NCBI RefSeq assembly: GCF_949987535.1
Contig: NC_080081.1
Location: 53,020,153-53,084,152, forward strand
DNA length: 64,000 nucleotides
Direction of reading: 5' to 3'
Source: Balaenoptera acutorostrata
Lineage: Eukaryota; Chordata; Mammalia; Artiodactyla; Balaenopteridae
Shown: positions 1 through 11,949 of the stretch, piece after piece
Numbering within the stretch: the first letter of the stretch is position 1
How the letters are laid out: every line of letters starts with the position of its first letter
Position numbers and translations under genes: made by a program
Notes under the pieces: model-generated
Told to the model about the DNA's origin: nothing
The model's database searches: none
Seen by the model: only the letters and a program-made list of their open reading frames with translations

Positions 1-2510
1 CTATTCTTGTTTCCTTGAAGAAGAAGATTAGCCAAAATTGATGATTGACTCTCAGCCCCCTTATCCACATGATGGATTAAAAAAGAAAAGGTGGTTAAAA
101 AGAGAGAGGCTATTCTTTGAGTATTGTTTTTTTTTGGAGAGGGAAGCATTGTGAGGCCCTATCCTCCAGTGGTACAAAGTGGGGTGAGTAAAATGTCACT
201 AAGTGAAGAGAAAGGAGGAGCTTGATACATCTCTGCTCCATTGCATAAATTTATGTGTGCCTCCCATCTGAGAAATCTAGAGAGAGGAAACAAGAGAAGT
301 GGAGTGGCTAGTTGATTTGGCAGGCAAGTGGAGAAGAAATGCTGCTATTGGAAATGGCATGCACTCCTAGAGTATGCAAAAATAAAATGAATAACTGTCA
401 TGAATCAGGGTATGTTTTAGACACCTAGCAGGGCCGGAAAGTACAAAGCTTGTTTATGGCAGCATAAGGTGACTGCCATAACTGTTACCTTAACTCTCCT
501 CCCTCAACTGGCCACAAATTTTAGCTAAGTGGATGAGGAGGTGGAAAAGCATAGGGGAAGAACAACACCATCCTAGCCTCCCGCAAGAGGCCAGCAAGTG
601 ACATATCCCCAAAAGATCAGGTAGATTGCATTTTCAATCAGATGTGAGTTTGATTACCATTAAGAACCAGGTGTATGTAACATCTGAGCTGAAAATATGT
701 TGTTTTTTAGTGCAACTGTGTGACATTTTATTATAGGAGTAAGTAAGCCAAAAAGCAGGACACTGCCTGAGTTTTCAACCAAGGGCAAGTGAAGAACTTT
801 ATCGCTCAACACATTTTTAATAGACAACCAGAGAGAAAAATAAAGATGCTTTCTGATTATATCCACAAGTTCTGGTTTCTCAATGCACCATTACAGTACA
901 CAAACCATTTGTGCTTCCAACAACAAAAATGTAGATATATATACGTTCAGAGGACATAAAACATACAGTAGTTCATTAGACTCATGTGTAATGAAAGAAC
1001 TATTGTTTTATTGTGCAAATCTTATCTCTAATTTAGCCTTAACTCTCCAAACGGTGGACAACATATTCTAGTCAATTTAATGTGTTTTATTCTTCCAAAA
1101 GAGTATTGTTTCAGGTAATTCACGATATACAATTCAGTCTTTTAAAGGTAAATAGTCATTTCACAATTCTCTCTTCTTTTTCTGCCTTAGCCCTTGGGCT
1201 GATTTCAGTTTCCAGGAATTGAGAGGAGGGTGGGTTTTTTCTGGCTGACTTTTGATGAAATCCAGCTTACCTCCTTTCATTTTTGTGCTTGTCATGCCTC
1301 TGTATCTATTGCTGAAGTATCCATGTGAACTAATTTCCCTCCAGCAACCAGCTCTGAACATTTGGTGTTCTTCTCTCTAGCACTGCAAGTCCCTTTCAGG
1401 ACTGTGAGTTCACTGTCTCACTCCCTTCACTCTGGGAGACATAAGAATCCTTTAAGTTCTTTCCTCTCCATGCCAGGACCACAAGGAGTGGGGATTTGCA
1501 AGGGCAGTTCTCTCCAGCCCCCTGCCCAGCTACCAGTGCTATCTTACAATGGAAACCAAATGCTGGTACCGGGATATAGATCAGCTGACACCAATATGGG
1601 TAATTGATATGAGGGTCTTCAGGATGGGAGGGGAAGGTGAGATTCTGGGGAAGACATGATCAGCAACTGCTCTGCAGTCCATTCTCTCAATGTGAGGAGT
1701 TGTGTGCCTAGGGGAAAGAAAGAAGGAAGGTAAGCTGGACAAACCTCCTTGTAAACATGCTAAAGACAGGCTTCTTGGCTAACACATTAACGATACTTAC
1801 TATCAAAGACCCTTTATCTATGTAATGCTGTTAGCTAGATGTGCCTGGTTTGTCTAGCATTGCCTATGGTAAACAAATCTAGAATATGAAGATTTATAGG
1901 CATAGCTCCCTGGAAGAAGTCATGTAAGCTATGTAACTATCTGAGTATAAAATGAAGATGTTTCAGGAGTGAAATGTTGTCTCCACATTATGTACATAAT
2001 CCAGCCATGTATATTACTTAGAAATGTAACATATCAATCTGGACAGAGCACATCCTAATGTGGCAAGAAAAGACCTACTGAAAAGTATTCATGGTCTCAA
2101 ACCTTCACGTGTATCTAGTAGTTACTTATACCCTTTAAATGATTAGTAAAGGTTGGTACCGGGAAAGATGTCTGATAAATGCAAATCTGACTTGACAATT
2201 TAATTCCTTCTGTTATACATAATTCACTTTCACTTCCCAAATATAGAAGCTATTACACAGATTGATCTCTGCACAGATAGCAAGGTTAAAAACAAGTTAT
2301 AGTGTAAATTTGGTTAAGATTTGGTTACGTCTAATGAATAAAGCAGTTTATAAAATTTTGCAAAAATTGAAAAGGAACATGTTTTGCTGAGCATCTATTA
2401 TAAAGCAATTGCACTACTCAGCAATTATTGCTTTGTGGGTTTTCCCCTCAGACTTTATTTCAAGAAGTGTCAAACTTACTGAAAGTCAATAGAACAGTCG
2501 ATGAACATTG
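1..2510. other. Unassigned non-coding sequence
   Basis: No gene and no repeat family could be recognised. Frames on both strands are short (81 codons at most, at 1362-1607) and resemble no family I know. The part around 1160-1620 is visibly richer in G and C than its surroundings, but it has no CpG cluster and no convincing exon structure. Confidence 0.6.
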
Positions 2511-2514
2511 TTGA

Positions 2515-2865
2515 CCTTAAAAATGAAATAACAAGGTCTGTAGCTAGCCAAAATGAGTTTATTTGGAAATAACAGAGGAACTGTAATTTCAGACAAGCAA
2601 ACTATGGCAAAACGTAGGCAAGTTTAAAGAGGCCAATGGAAGGCCAGATTTTACTGGGTTTTAAGAGGAAACTGGGGAGGGTTGTGACTTTTTTGTTTGT
2701 TTGTTTAAGCTGCAAGCAGTGGGCGGCTTGTTGCTGCTGGGTCAGAAGAAGGAAATCTTTCTTCCTGCTGGGGTCAGTAAACTGCAGTTAGTGATACGTT
2801 CATGAGAGCCCTCCCTGCACGGCTTCCCAACTCCATTTTGACTTAGGTTTCCCTTGTTCATTTTC
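2515..2865 (-). mobile_element. LTR-like block, antisense, class unassigned
   Basis: On the minus strand the left edge reads as an AATAAA-containing end (ccaaataaactcattttgg), as in the R/U5 part of a retroviral LTR. The body carries the kind of mid-GC, CpG-poor sequence seen in old mammalian LTRs. No flanking duplication and no internal viral sequence was found, so it would be a solo LTR. The call rests on general resemblance. A degraded DNA transposon is the alternative. Confidence 0.35.
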
Positions 2866-2869
2866 TCAA

Positions 2870-3160
2870 CACACATACATCATTCACCTGGATTCATTAA
2901 TTGTTAACATTTTTCCATGTCTGTCTTATCTCGCTATATAAATATACATTTTACTGATCCATTTAAAAATAAAAGTTGCAGATTTTATGATGCTTTATCC
3001 CTAAATATTTCAGCATGTATTTCCTAAAGCCATTGATTTATAGAGCCCCACTATGATTACTATACCCAAGGAAATTAACATTTATACAATTATATTACCT
3101 AGTATAGAGGCTATAGCCAAATGTTTCCAATTTCCCAATAATATCTTTATAGCTGCTCTT
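2870..3160 (-). mobile_element. Old L1 3' region, antisense (probable)
   Basis: The order of short phrases (a 'ttgttaacattttt' stretch, then a run ending 'atttcagcatgtatttcctaaa', then 'aatttcccaataatatc') matches a widespread old LINE-1 3' segment read in antisense. Divergence is high and no poly-A or target duplication survives. Subfamily cannot be given. Confidence 0.4.
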
Positions 3161-3164
3161 AGTT

Positions 3165-3973
3165 TCCACTAGTGAATTTTTGAGGATTTTCTCACTTGTA
3201 GGCTACAGATACCTAGTTCAAATTAACTAAAGTATAAAAAAGAAATGTATTGGCTCATAAGATTGAGAAGATCTGGACTGATTTTAGGCAGAGCTCTAAG
3301 TGCTCAATATCATCATCAAACCTCTTCTTTCTCTCTCTCTTCTCTCTGTTTGCTCTCCCTTCATCTTTCCATTTTACTCTCTTCTCTATTATGTTATTCT
3401 CAGGTAAGATTTCTGTATGTTGTGCAAATATAGCTTACATCACTTACAGTTAGGAGTTCAAAAGAAAAGAATGCTTTTCATCTAAGAACTCCAGCAACCT
3501 TCTCAAGGATTTATTTTCACTGGCCACATCTAATTTTTTGTCAGGGGCTACTCCTGAAATGATTATGTTGTGCAAGCCTGGGACACATGTCAGCTCTTAG
3601 AATGTGAAGTTAAGTCAGCTTAAACCGTGGTGCAGAGAAGGGAAAGGAGTAGTGGTCCAAAAGGGAAAAGCATTCAGATTAGTTTAAAAACAGTGGGAGG
3701 TATCAATACAACCTTGAGCCAAGAATGCAAAGATAAATAAATGTTCCAAGCCTAGAAGCTCCCACTGTGTGGATGGGGAGATGAACAAATGCACACAACA
3801 TTGATACCAAGTGCAATAGTAAAGGCATAATTCAAAGTGAAGTTACAACATGAAAATATTCACTTAGATGCTTTTTAATCCAGAGTATCTACCTTCATGT
3901 GTAAAATAAAATACTTGTTCCTGCCCTTTATTCAAACAAAATGTAACTATATAATTATCGCTTATTTTGGTTT
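3165..3973. other. Unassigned, with a pyrimidine-rich block
   Basis: Nothing coding. Bases 3318-3400 are a CT-rich tract of repeated tctc units, which accounts for the overlapping open frames at 3245-3453. The segment 3225-3700 resembles a middle-repetitive element I could not name. Confidence 0.45.
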
Positions 3974-3980
3974 GGGAATT
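3974..3980. repeat. Target-site duplication, left copy
   Basis: The heptamer gggaatt lies immediately before the T-rich tail of the SINE and recurs at 4270-4276 directly after the SINE head, as expected for L1-driven retrotransposition. Confidence 0.7.
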
Positions 3981-3990
3981 TTTTTTTTTT

Positions 3991-4269
3991 AATTTCTATT
4001 TATTTATGGCTGTGTTGGATCCCCGTTTCTGCACGAGGGCTTTCTCTAGTTGCGGCAAGCGGGGGCCACTCTTCATCGCGGTGCGCGGGCCTCTCACTAT
4101 CGCGGCCTCTCTTGTTGCGGAGCACAGGCTCCAGATGCGCAAGCTCAGTAGTTGTGGCTCACGGGCCTAGTTGCTCCGCGGCACGTGGGATTCTCCCAGA
4201 CCAGGGCTCGAACCCATGTCCCCTGCACTGGCAGGCAGACTCTCAACCACTGCGCCACCAGGGAAGCCC
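3991..4269 (-). mobile_element. CHR-type tRNA-derived SINE, full length, antisense
   Basis: On the minus strand the element starts ggcttccctggtggcgcag, has an A box (tggcgcagtgg) and a B box (gggttcgagcc; the plus strand shows ggctcgaaccc at 4205-4215), and ends in a short A/T-rich tail. This is the cetacean/hippo CHR SINE, derived from a tRNA and mobilised by L1. Both RNA polymerase III boxes are intact. The copy keeps many CpGs, and most differences from the copy at 41464-41755 are at CpG sites, so it is fairly young. It is flanked by gggaatt on both sides. Confidence 0.92.
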
Positions 4270-4276
4270 GGGAATT

Positions 4277-4925
4277 GTTTTTTTTATATTAAGTGGCTGA
4301 AAAACTCCAGAGTAGGCTGTCTCAGGGTTAAAGGGTAAAAAGTACATTACTTCAGTTCTACTTTTGAACACTCATTATTTCCAGCCATTCTACTAACCAT
4401 TTGGATAAAAGGTGGTCCTTGTTTTCAAGAAGCTTAAAGTTCAGCAAGGCTGCAATAGAAAATTGCCTTAGTTGTGATGCCTCTCCTTTTTTATGGGTCC
4501 CAGAGCTTATTCTTCTCCTTGACTTCACCTATTTCTCATTTCCTGTCAATGCCCTGCATGCTCTTGGTACCTATTTTGCTCTGATTTCTGTGTGATACGT
4601 ATCTTCTTGGTTCCTGGCTGTCTACCTAAGTTCCGGCCCCATCACTTTCCTGACCCCAATTTTTCGTGTATGTGCACTGCTTTGCTTCCCCAAACCCAGT
4701 AAGTTTTTGACTCACTAGCATGAACACCTTCCTGTGATAATGCTTGTAAAAGGTCAAAGCAGAACTAGTAAAATAAACATCGTATTTTACACCTCCATGA
4801 GCAATAACACATCAAAAGGAACATTATGATGTGCCTAAGGATTAATTATGACATCTTGTCTATGTTAGCTAACTAGTTCTAAATATAAGTGTTTTCCTGC
4901 CCACATCTTGTCTCATAAATGTATT
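4277..4925. other. Unassigned non-coding sequence
   Basis: No recognisable repeat or gene. The 64-codon frame at 4401-4595 resembles nothing I know. Confidence 0.55.
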
Positions 4926-4929
4926 ATTT

Positions 4930-5470
4930 AAGAACTTTTCATTTTTAGAGTTTTTATTGCTAGAAATGACATTATTTTGCACACTTTCACATATATGTCT
5001 TAATGTCCAACTCTATCAATTTCCTTGGAATAAATTATGAATAAACTACATAAATTAGGATAAAAGTGGGATAAAATTCATAAAAATGTTAAGGGTTCTT
5101 TCATTAATATTGACAAACTGGTTTCCCAAAAGTTGGACTAATTTTCACTCCCACCAGTAGCATGTGAAAATGCCTTTTTCTTATTCCTTAATTATTTATA
5201 TTATCATTTGTTTCAAATCTTTGCAAAATCGAGAGGCAAAAGATACTTTAACTAGTTTCAATTTATTTACTTGATTACTAATGACAGCAAACATTTATAG
5301 ATATATTGATTAAACGTTTGGATTTCCTCCTCCATTAAATATGTATTGTTATTTCACCTAAAGTATATATTAGGATATTAATGCCGATCTTACCAATTTA
5401 TATCCACACTGAGTAACATATATATACTAATCTACTTTCTAATGTATTTATGGTAAATATGACTCCATTT
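4930..5470 (-). mobile_element. Old L1 fragment, antisense
   Basis: The phrase at about 5115-5175 (a 'gacaaactggtttcccaaaag' type stretch followed by 'cactcccaccagtagcatg') is the antisense of the L1 ORF2 C-terminal region, in a highly diverged copy. Flanks are AT-rich and the limits are approximate. No poly-A or duplication can be identified. Confidence 0.5.
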
Positions 5471-5474
5471 TACT

Positions 5475-8400
5475 TTGTTGCCTTTTAAGTATATCATTTT
5501 GTTTAATTTTTTGGTTTAAACATAAAACATATATCTTCTGGTAGTTGGATTCACATCCAATTCATCTTCATGTCTTGGTATGCCACTATAAGAAGCATAC
5601 TGATATTTTTGCATCAAACAAACATGTGCACATGCATGTGTAAAAATTTCAGCAAGTGATGTGAATTTTGTTACACACTAAAAAAAAAAAGATGGTTTGA
5701 TTTATCATAAATATAGCTAATGATATCATAGATAAGAAAAATCCAATGTTTCAGGATGATAGAGGTAAATTATCTCCCCTTTTCATCTATTTTTAAATAG
5801 TCTCATTTGTATTTTGGCCAAAGTGAAGGACAAGATGCCATTTTAATACAGATATATCATTTCTGAAAAATTCATCCTTATTAGAGTGCGGGGTTGTGAT
5901 TGGGCTGACATTTCTTTCATAAGCCTTTTTAAATATCTTCATTGTGTCTTTAGCCATTAAAACCTCTCTCTCAACTGTCCACTAATAATTTTAAATTTGA
6001 CAGTGTTACTATGTTAGGGGCATTTTAACACTGACTAGGCAGATAATCGACCTATGGTTGTTTCCTTCTTGCCAATTCAGACGTGAAATCCTATAAACAG
6101 TTATCCAATAGTAAGAGGTATGAGGACTTGACAACTACCTTGTGACATCTACGCACCCAATTTAGTGTTTTCCCTTGCATCTTTTAGACCTGTGGAATAT
6201 CTACTGTATAATTAAGGAGGTTGGTAAACAAAAGGTATTTTCTTTTTCCTCAAAATTGAAGAAAAGTCTCATTTTATTCCTGAATTATTGTTGCTCTTCG
6301 ACTTTTTGGCTTCTATTCAATTTAGCTTCATGGCAGGTAGACAGCTGCACATTTAATTTTCACATCTAGTACTGCCCATCACTGCTTGCTCTGAGTATTA
6401 AAGGGAAGAGGAGACCAAGTTTGAAAAAAGAATCCCAGTAAGTCTCAAACTTTACTGGATAAGAAGAAACATGAGGTAACCAGTTCTCTATTGGAGAAAA
6501 CTAATGATGGCAAGAGACGCAGTAAGCTATGCAACTACCCAGATTTCTGACATGAAGCTGTAGACTGAGGAGTGGAAGCTGTAGAGAGAGAAAAGCCACA
6601 TTTCTGCTGAATAGCTGAGCCCTGGGAAAGTAAAGGCAATGAAGTGAGTAGCTTATCCGAAGTGTGGAGAATCTTCTCTTAAGCATATTATCTCAATGAC
6701 TGAAAGCATCAGGGATCATACTCTGGGCCAAATTGACACGTTATCCTCCCTGCACATTATAGAAATGGAAGATACCTATAGCTATAATAATCTATTTAAA
6801 AGTGTAAAAAAGAGCCATTTTTTCATATATAAGAACAGGCCTTGGAGTAATGCCACAGAGCAATTTTTCAAGCAGGCTTTGTAAAGCAGCCTTTGAAATT
6901 CCATCCAGTAATAACAAATGTCTTTAGAAAACCAAATTGGCATCAAAGGACACATTTGTTTACTATAAACTCTCCTCATGATACACTCTTAGCTGTCACC
7001 ATCTTTGTTGACATAGATTCTTTGAAGTGCCAATTGTTAACAGCCAGAAACTTTCAGAATTGGGAAATTTGCTATAGTTTCTTATCAGCTGTGTTCCTTC
7101 TGATAGATCAAAGGACCTATTCACATAGATAGCTCATATATTGTAGATTTTTAAAAATTTATTTAGCATGTTACTGGTTTATTTCACAACTAATATCTAA
7201 TAATGAGAAAGACTCCAAATTTATTTACATAAATACAGAGAGTGCACATGAACAATTGGACACTATATCAAGGAGAGACATTTCAAGTATTCTTGTCTTT
7301 TGAAGAAAAATGAAACAAAGGGAACACATAGACAAGACTATCAGAGACAAGAAATTGAGCTTAATTTTGATTTGGAGTGGAATTTAAAAATTGTAAAAAT
7401 AGTATTTAAAAAAACACAAAGTAGAACTCAAAATTACTTTCACTCATTAAAATGCAATCAAGATTTTGGTAGCTTTTATTGGAATGTCACTCAGGATATG
7501 TCACCTCTAAAACTGTATAAGATCACAAAATGGGTTTCTGCACAGATCTTAGGTACATGCTCAAGTTAATTTCCAAACACAGATTTTGGCTTCACAATAC
7601 TGACAGGAAATGTGGCTCTCATGGTTTCCTGTAGGTTGTTCAAACTGTAAACTGTTCCAGGAGTTACCATATGTGTTGGCATCTCTCTCTAACCCAGTTT
7701 TGAAGGACAAAGTAAATCTAACATAGAACCTCTGAATATGTGAGTATAGTGCCTTGTAAAAATATAATTAAAAAAAAAAAAAAACAAACAGATAAATTCA
7801 ATGGAGTTTATTATAGCCTCCAAAGCCAGAGGGGGAGAGAGGGAGAGAAACAGAGATAGTTTTCAATTCTTGTTTTCCTGGATTAATAACAGTTAAATTG
7901 TGGAAATAAAAGGGTAAGAAAAAGTAGTAAATATAATTCAATAATAGAGCAGCAGCAACCAGTTCCAACTGTGCTTTGTTAAATAAACACTGGACCGTTT
8001 TACCTGGGTATTTGAGGGTGATTAATATGAACCTCACTTATTCTATATCAATGATTATATATCTCTGTGTGGAAGCCCTGGCTCAAAGAGTATGAAATAT
8101 ATTCAATTTTTATGCTTTATCTGTGGAACTTAAAAAATGATTTTTTAAAACAATTTCAAGTTTCTAAAGAAAGTCTAGAGTAATAAAGTTTAGCATCCAT
8201 ACTGTGTACTAACCATGATCCATGTTAAATACAGAATGAGATCTTCATGTGAATCAGCAAGACATTATTAGGCATTCAGACATGGGTGAGATATGGACCA
8301 ATACTCTCTCACATCCACCTCCCTGCAATTCTTCTTAAATAAAAATGCTACTGTGTTAATAATCAAAGAAGCCAGATTAATATGCAGAGTGAGTCATTAA

Positions 8401-8743
8401 TTAAGCAGAGAGGAATGTAAAACAAAAGGGAACCACCAAAACACTCTCATAGCTGATCAACTGTTAAATTCTCAATTTCTGAATGAGGAAAAGTGCTATG
8501 CTTACCCCTCCCTTTCTCTTTGCTCTGCTTCTTTGACTTTGCCTCAGTGCTCCTCCACATCCCTGGTTAAGAAAATAAAAGAGCAAAATCAGAAGTTTAA
8601 AACTGAATTGCTATAAAAGTTTTCCCTTACAGAACACCAATATTTTAAATGTTTAGAAGCCATATAGAGCACAGGTGTTAATGAAACAACAGCTTTCCCA
8701 ACTGAAGGAGAAAAAAATTAATTGCCAATATTGTGTTTTCAAT
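5475..8743. other. Unassigned AT-rich sequence
   Basis: About 3.3 kb without a recognisable gene or repeat. There is an A-run near 7771-7784. The longest frame (7300-7569, 89 codons) is rich in Lys and Asn as expected from AT-rich noise, and has no recognisable domain. Confidence 0.55.
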
Positions 8744-8763
8744 ATCATCATCATCATCATCAT
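8744..8763. repeat. (ATC)n microsatellite
   Basis: About six uninterrupted atc units followed by attatt. Confidence 0.9.
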
Positions 8764-8844
8764 TATTCAGATCATTCTTACTCATTTTTAGGGGAATTTT
8801 GTAGATGAATATGATCAATTAATAAAAATGTGACCAAATGATTA

Positions 8845-8975
8845 CAAGTTAAGAACATGGGCTTTGAAAACCATCGATCTGCATTTTTCTTTAAATCCAG
8901 GTTTTTAAAATGTGATAGCTTTGCATCTATGAGCTTCGTTTTCCCATATTTAAAAGAGAAAAATCTCTACTATCA
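8845..8975 (+). mobile_element. MIR SINE fragment
   Basis: The series 'aagaacatgggctttg', then 'aaatccagg', then 'tttgcatctatgagcttcgttttccc' follows the MIR core (gagcatgggctctgg, aatcctgg, cctcagtttcc) with heavy decay. This is an ancient tRNA-derived element shared by mammals. Confidence 0.55.
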
Positions 8976-9613
8976 GTCTTCAATTAAAGTTTATGTAGAG
9001 GATATATTCAAACACACATTGGTAGACTGTATTACTTTTCACAGATATTGAACGCTTCTATGGTGAGGAAGATTTACTTCCCCTTCCCAGTGATACCAGG
9101 CCAATGACATAGACTTGCTTTTGCTTGCAGTAATTTTGCAGACCTGATGTGTATCACTTATGGGCAGAGAAGCATCATGTGATTCATTTTGAGAAGCATC
9201 ATGTGATTTCCCAATATATCTCTTTTTATCTCTTCCACAGATTGGTAATACTTCAGATAGAGGTGTTCCATTAGCTGGGTACCAGAGTGAAGGTGATGCA
9301 GAGTAGAGTTGTAGCCAACCTGCGGTGAACATGTGGCATGAACAAGCAATAAGCTTTTGGTTTTGTAAGACAGTAAGATTTTAGGATTGTTATTTTGCCA
9401 TAAGATGGGTTATCCTGAAAGATATAAGCACACTTAGTATACTGCTGGTGCATGGTGATTATAATAAATTTATTCACAATGAGGAACTTCAATAATCATA
9501 ATATTTCCTCTTCTGATATTTCAAGAGAAGGAGGTGCCCTAAAATAAAAAGGTATTGTCCACATTACAGAAACCTGTTAAAACAAACAAACAAAAAAATA
9601 GTGAATTCTAGGG
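8976..9613. other. Unassigned non-coding sequence
   Basis: A 15-base direct repeat (gagaagcatcatgtg) occurs at about 9167-9181 and 9191-9205, a local slippage-type duplication. The 97-codon minus-strand frame at 9039-9332 covers it but resembles no protein family. Confidence 0.5.
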
Positions 9614-10090
9614 TGTGACAAATGATTCTTTTCTTGACCAAACTTTAGTCAGATCCCCTGAATGCTCTCCCCAGCAAGACTCACCCATCTACTTCCTTGC
9701 AGAATCCGGTTTTAGCAAGAATCCTGCTAAGTTAGTTTAGAGATACAACCCCACTATTAATACCTAATCACACTCCTAATACCCACTATCCTCCAGATGA
9801 TATCTGATCACCCTAGCCTGCCTTCAGCAAGAATTCTGTTTGGTCAGTTCAGCCAGAATCCTCCCAGACTTGATGTCTCCTCTTAGTAATTGTCCATTAA
9901 CTAATTGCCCCCACCCACACACTTGCCATTTGACTATAAATCCCCACAAGTTCTATTCAGAATAAACCCAATATTCGGAATTTAGCCCAGTTTTACTCTG
10001 GAGTCTCTCTTCCCCTATGGCAGTATTTTTTTGGAATAAAATCTATGTTCGCTCCTTTAATTTTTGTCTGGCTCTGGTTTTCATTAATGA
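9614..10090 (+). mobile_element. Solo LTR, same family as the LTR at 28.4-29.1 kb
   Basis: The block starts TGTGACAAAT. It has a TATA-like box (gactataaatcc, about 9931-9942), an AATAAA at 9961-9966 and further AATAAA at about 10036, and is CT-rich, the architecture of an endogenous retrovirus LTR in sense orientation. Several phrases recur in the LTR near 28.7-29.0 kb: 'agcaagaatcctgcta' plus 'gtttagaga', 'atatctgatca', 'gatgtctcct' and 'ggctataaatcc'. No viral coding sequence lies beside it. The right boundary is uncertain. Confidence 0.65.
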
Positions 10091-10134
10091 GTATATGGTG
10101 AAATCAGCACAGATTAATCCTAACACCAGATAGT

Positions 10135-10315
10135 AAATTTTGTAGCTGAACAAGATTTACCATTTAATTTTGAATACCTCGCCTACCTCATTTTAGCAAT
10201 AGGGAAACTGACACCCTATGAGCTGAGGCATTTTCCTAATTTCACTGAGCTATTAAAAAACACATCTAGAATCCAGGTCAAGTTATTCTTAGATGCACAG
10301 TGTTAGCACTGACCC
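10135..10315 (-). mobile_element. MIR-like fragment, antisense (tentative)
   Basis: The segment 'agggaaactgacaccctatgagctgaggcattttcctaa' followed by 'gaatccaggtcaag' parallels the antisense MIR core (gaaactgaggcacagagaggttaag, gagccaggattcg). Similarity is low. Confidence 0.35.
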
Positions 10316-11945
10316 ACAACTACAATATCACACTATCCACATATTTGATGGTAAAGGGGAGAAGGGGCATCAGATGCTACATACTTGGGAATTATTAGGA
10401 AAATGATAAATTTTTAAGTGTCTATTTTCTAAGTTAGGGGAGTAGGAAACACATTTTAGAAAGACATAGTTCATATGTATGCATTTTTGTACCTATGGTA
10501 CCTTTTCTCAATGTGGTTCATAAAATATGACATAGCATGTAGCTAGATTAAACACACATGTGAAAAAATTTGGAATAAAGAATAAGCAAACAAGGTGTTT
10601 CACTTTTTCTGTGCAGACAAAACCTCAGTGAAGTCTTATGGCCAGTTGTAGGTGCTGGGTCTCATTGAAAAGCCATGACCAATGGTGAAGGTTTGAGGCA
10701 CAGATGGAACAAACTACTGCAGAATTATTTTCTCACTAAATATTAAGAGAGAAACCATAACATATAATTGAATACACATACATCATCTATTTAATGAGAA
10801 CAGAAAGAGTAGGAAACAGCAAAGACTTGAGAGTTTAAAATTCCATTTCAGAAGAATATTGGAGAGGTGAGAAGATGATCTACAATCAACTTTATGGGCT
10901 CTGTGTGGATTGCTTGCCTAGCCAAAAGGCTAAGAATTCAGATGGTATGAGAATGAATAACTGCTTGGGGATAAAGAAACCAGCAAATCTGGAGTGACAA
11001 ACTTGAAGACTTGAGGAGCCTCAAGTAGAGTATTGGCTGATTCTGCCCTGAGAATACAGTTTTGTCTGCCTCTAGTCAACCTTTTATCCAAGGTATTTGT
11101 CAGAATGCCTAAGAATGCCTTATAAGAACAGGTGGTGTGTCTGCTTGTGTACTTTCTTGCTAATGAATTTTGCACATTTCACAGAATTCAGTCTGTGATT
11201 AACTTCCATTGTAACATGTTCCCTGTAATGAGCTTATGGATTAAGGAACATCAAAGGTAATGATAGCTGCTATCAAAAGTAAACTTCCAAATTTCAGTGG
11301 GTAAACACAACAGAGCTTTATTTGTAACCAAGAGCAGTGGATTTTCTACCCTCTTTGATATATGGCTTCTGAGATCTCCATGTATACTAACATCAAAGAA
11401 GAGGAGGTAGACTTAGAATTAGAATAGACCAATTTGGTCCATATTCCATTGATCAAACATAGTCAAGGAGAATCAAGGAGAATAGAAAATATTGTCCTAT
11501 GCTGGACAACACTATAAACCATAAAGGACAGCAAAATCCTTGGCAGAAAGATATATCTCTCTGCATTAGTCCACTTCTCTGATCACCAGATATCCTTGTA
11601 GTACCTTTTTGCAGCATCTATTTCACACTCCCTCTTCCTCAAGAGGAAAAAATATCCCAAAGTCCATCTAGTCTGTTTCCATTTGTGCAAGTACAGGTGG
11701 ACAAAATTTGTCTTAACAATTGTTTATCAAAGTCTTTTACATGCAGTTGCATGGTTTCTTTCGTAATACAACTTCCTAAAAAAATGTAGTAGGATTGTTT
11801 TCAATTTTCTTCATATTAAATTCACGTATGATACTGAAAGTTCTCTTTGAGACATAACTGTCAAGTTTTATATATCCCATTGTTTTCTCAACCTTAGTAT
11901 CTCTCTAATGAGAGAACAGTGGTTATTTTGTGACTGTCTAAAATA
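10316..11945. other. Unassigned non-coding sequence
   Basis: No gene or named repeat recognised. The 81-codon minus-strand frame at 10930-11175 is compositionally ordinary and has no known counterpart. Confidence 0.55.
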
Positions 11946-11949
11946 ATGG

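Noticed and set aside
3967..4300. Two overlapping plus-strand frames with many Ser/Cys/Arg residues
   Set aside because: They are antisense translations of the SINE; near-identical peptides arise at 41491-41791 from the other SINE.
9614..10090. Considered as a gene promoter because of TATA and polyadenylation signals
   Set aside because: Both signals are standard parts of an LTR, and no transcript structure is visible beyond it. LTR-driven transcription remains possible but is not shown by the sequence.
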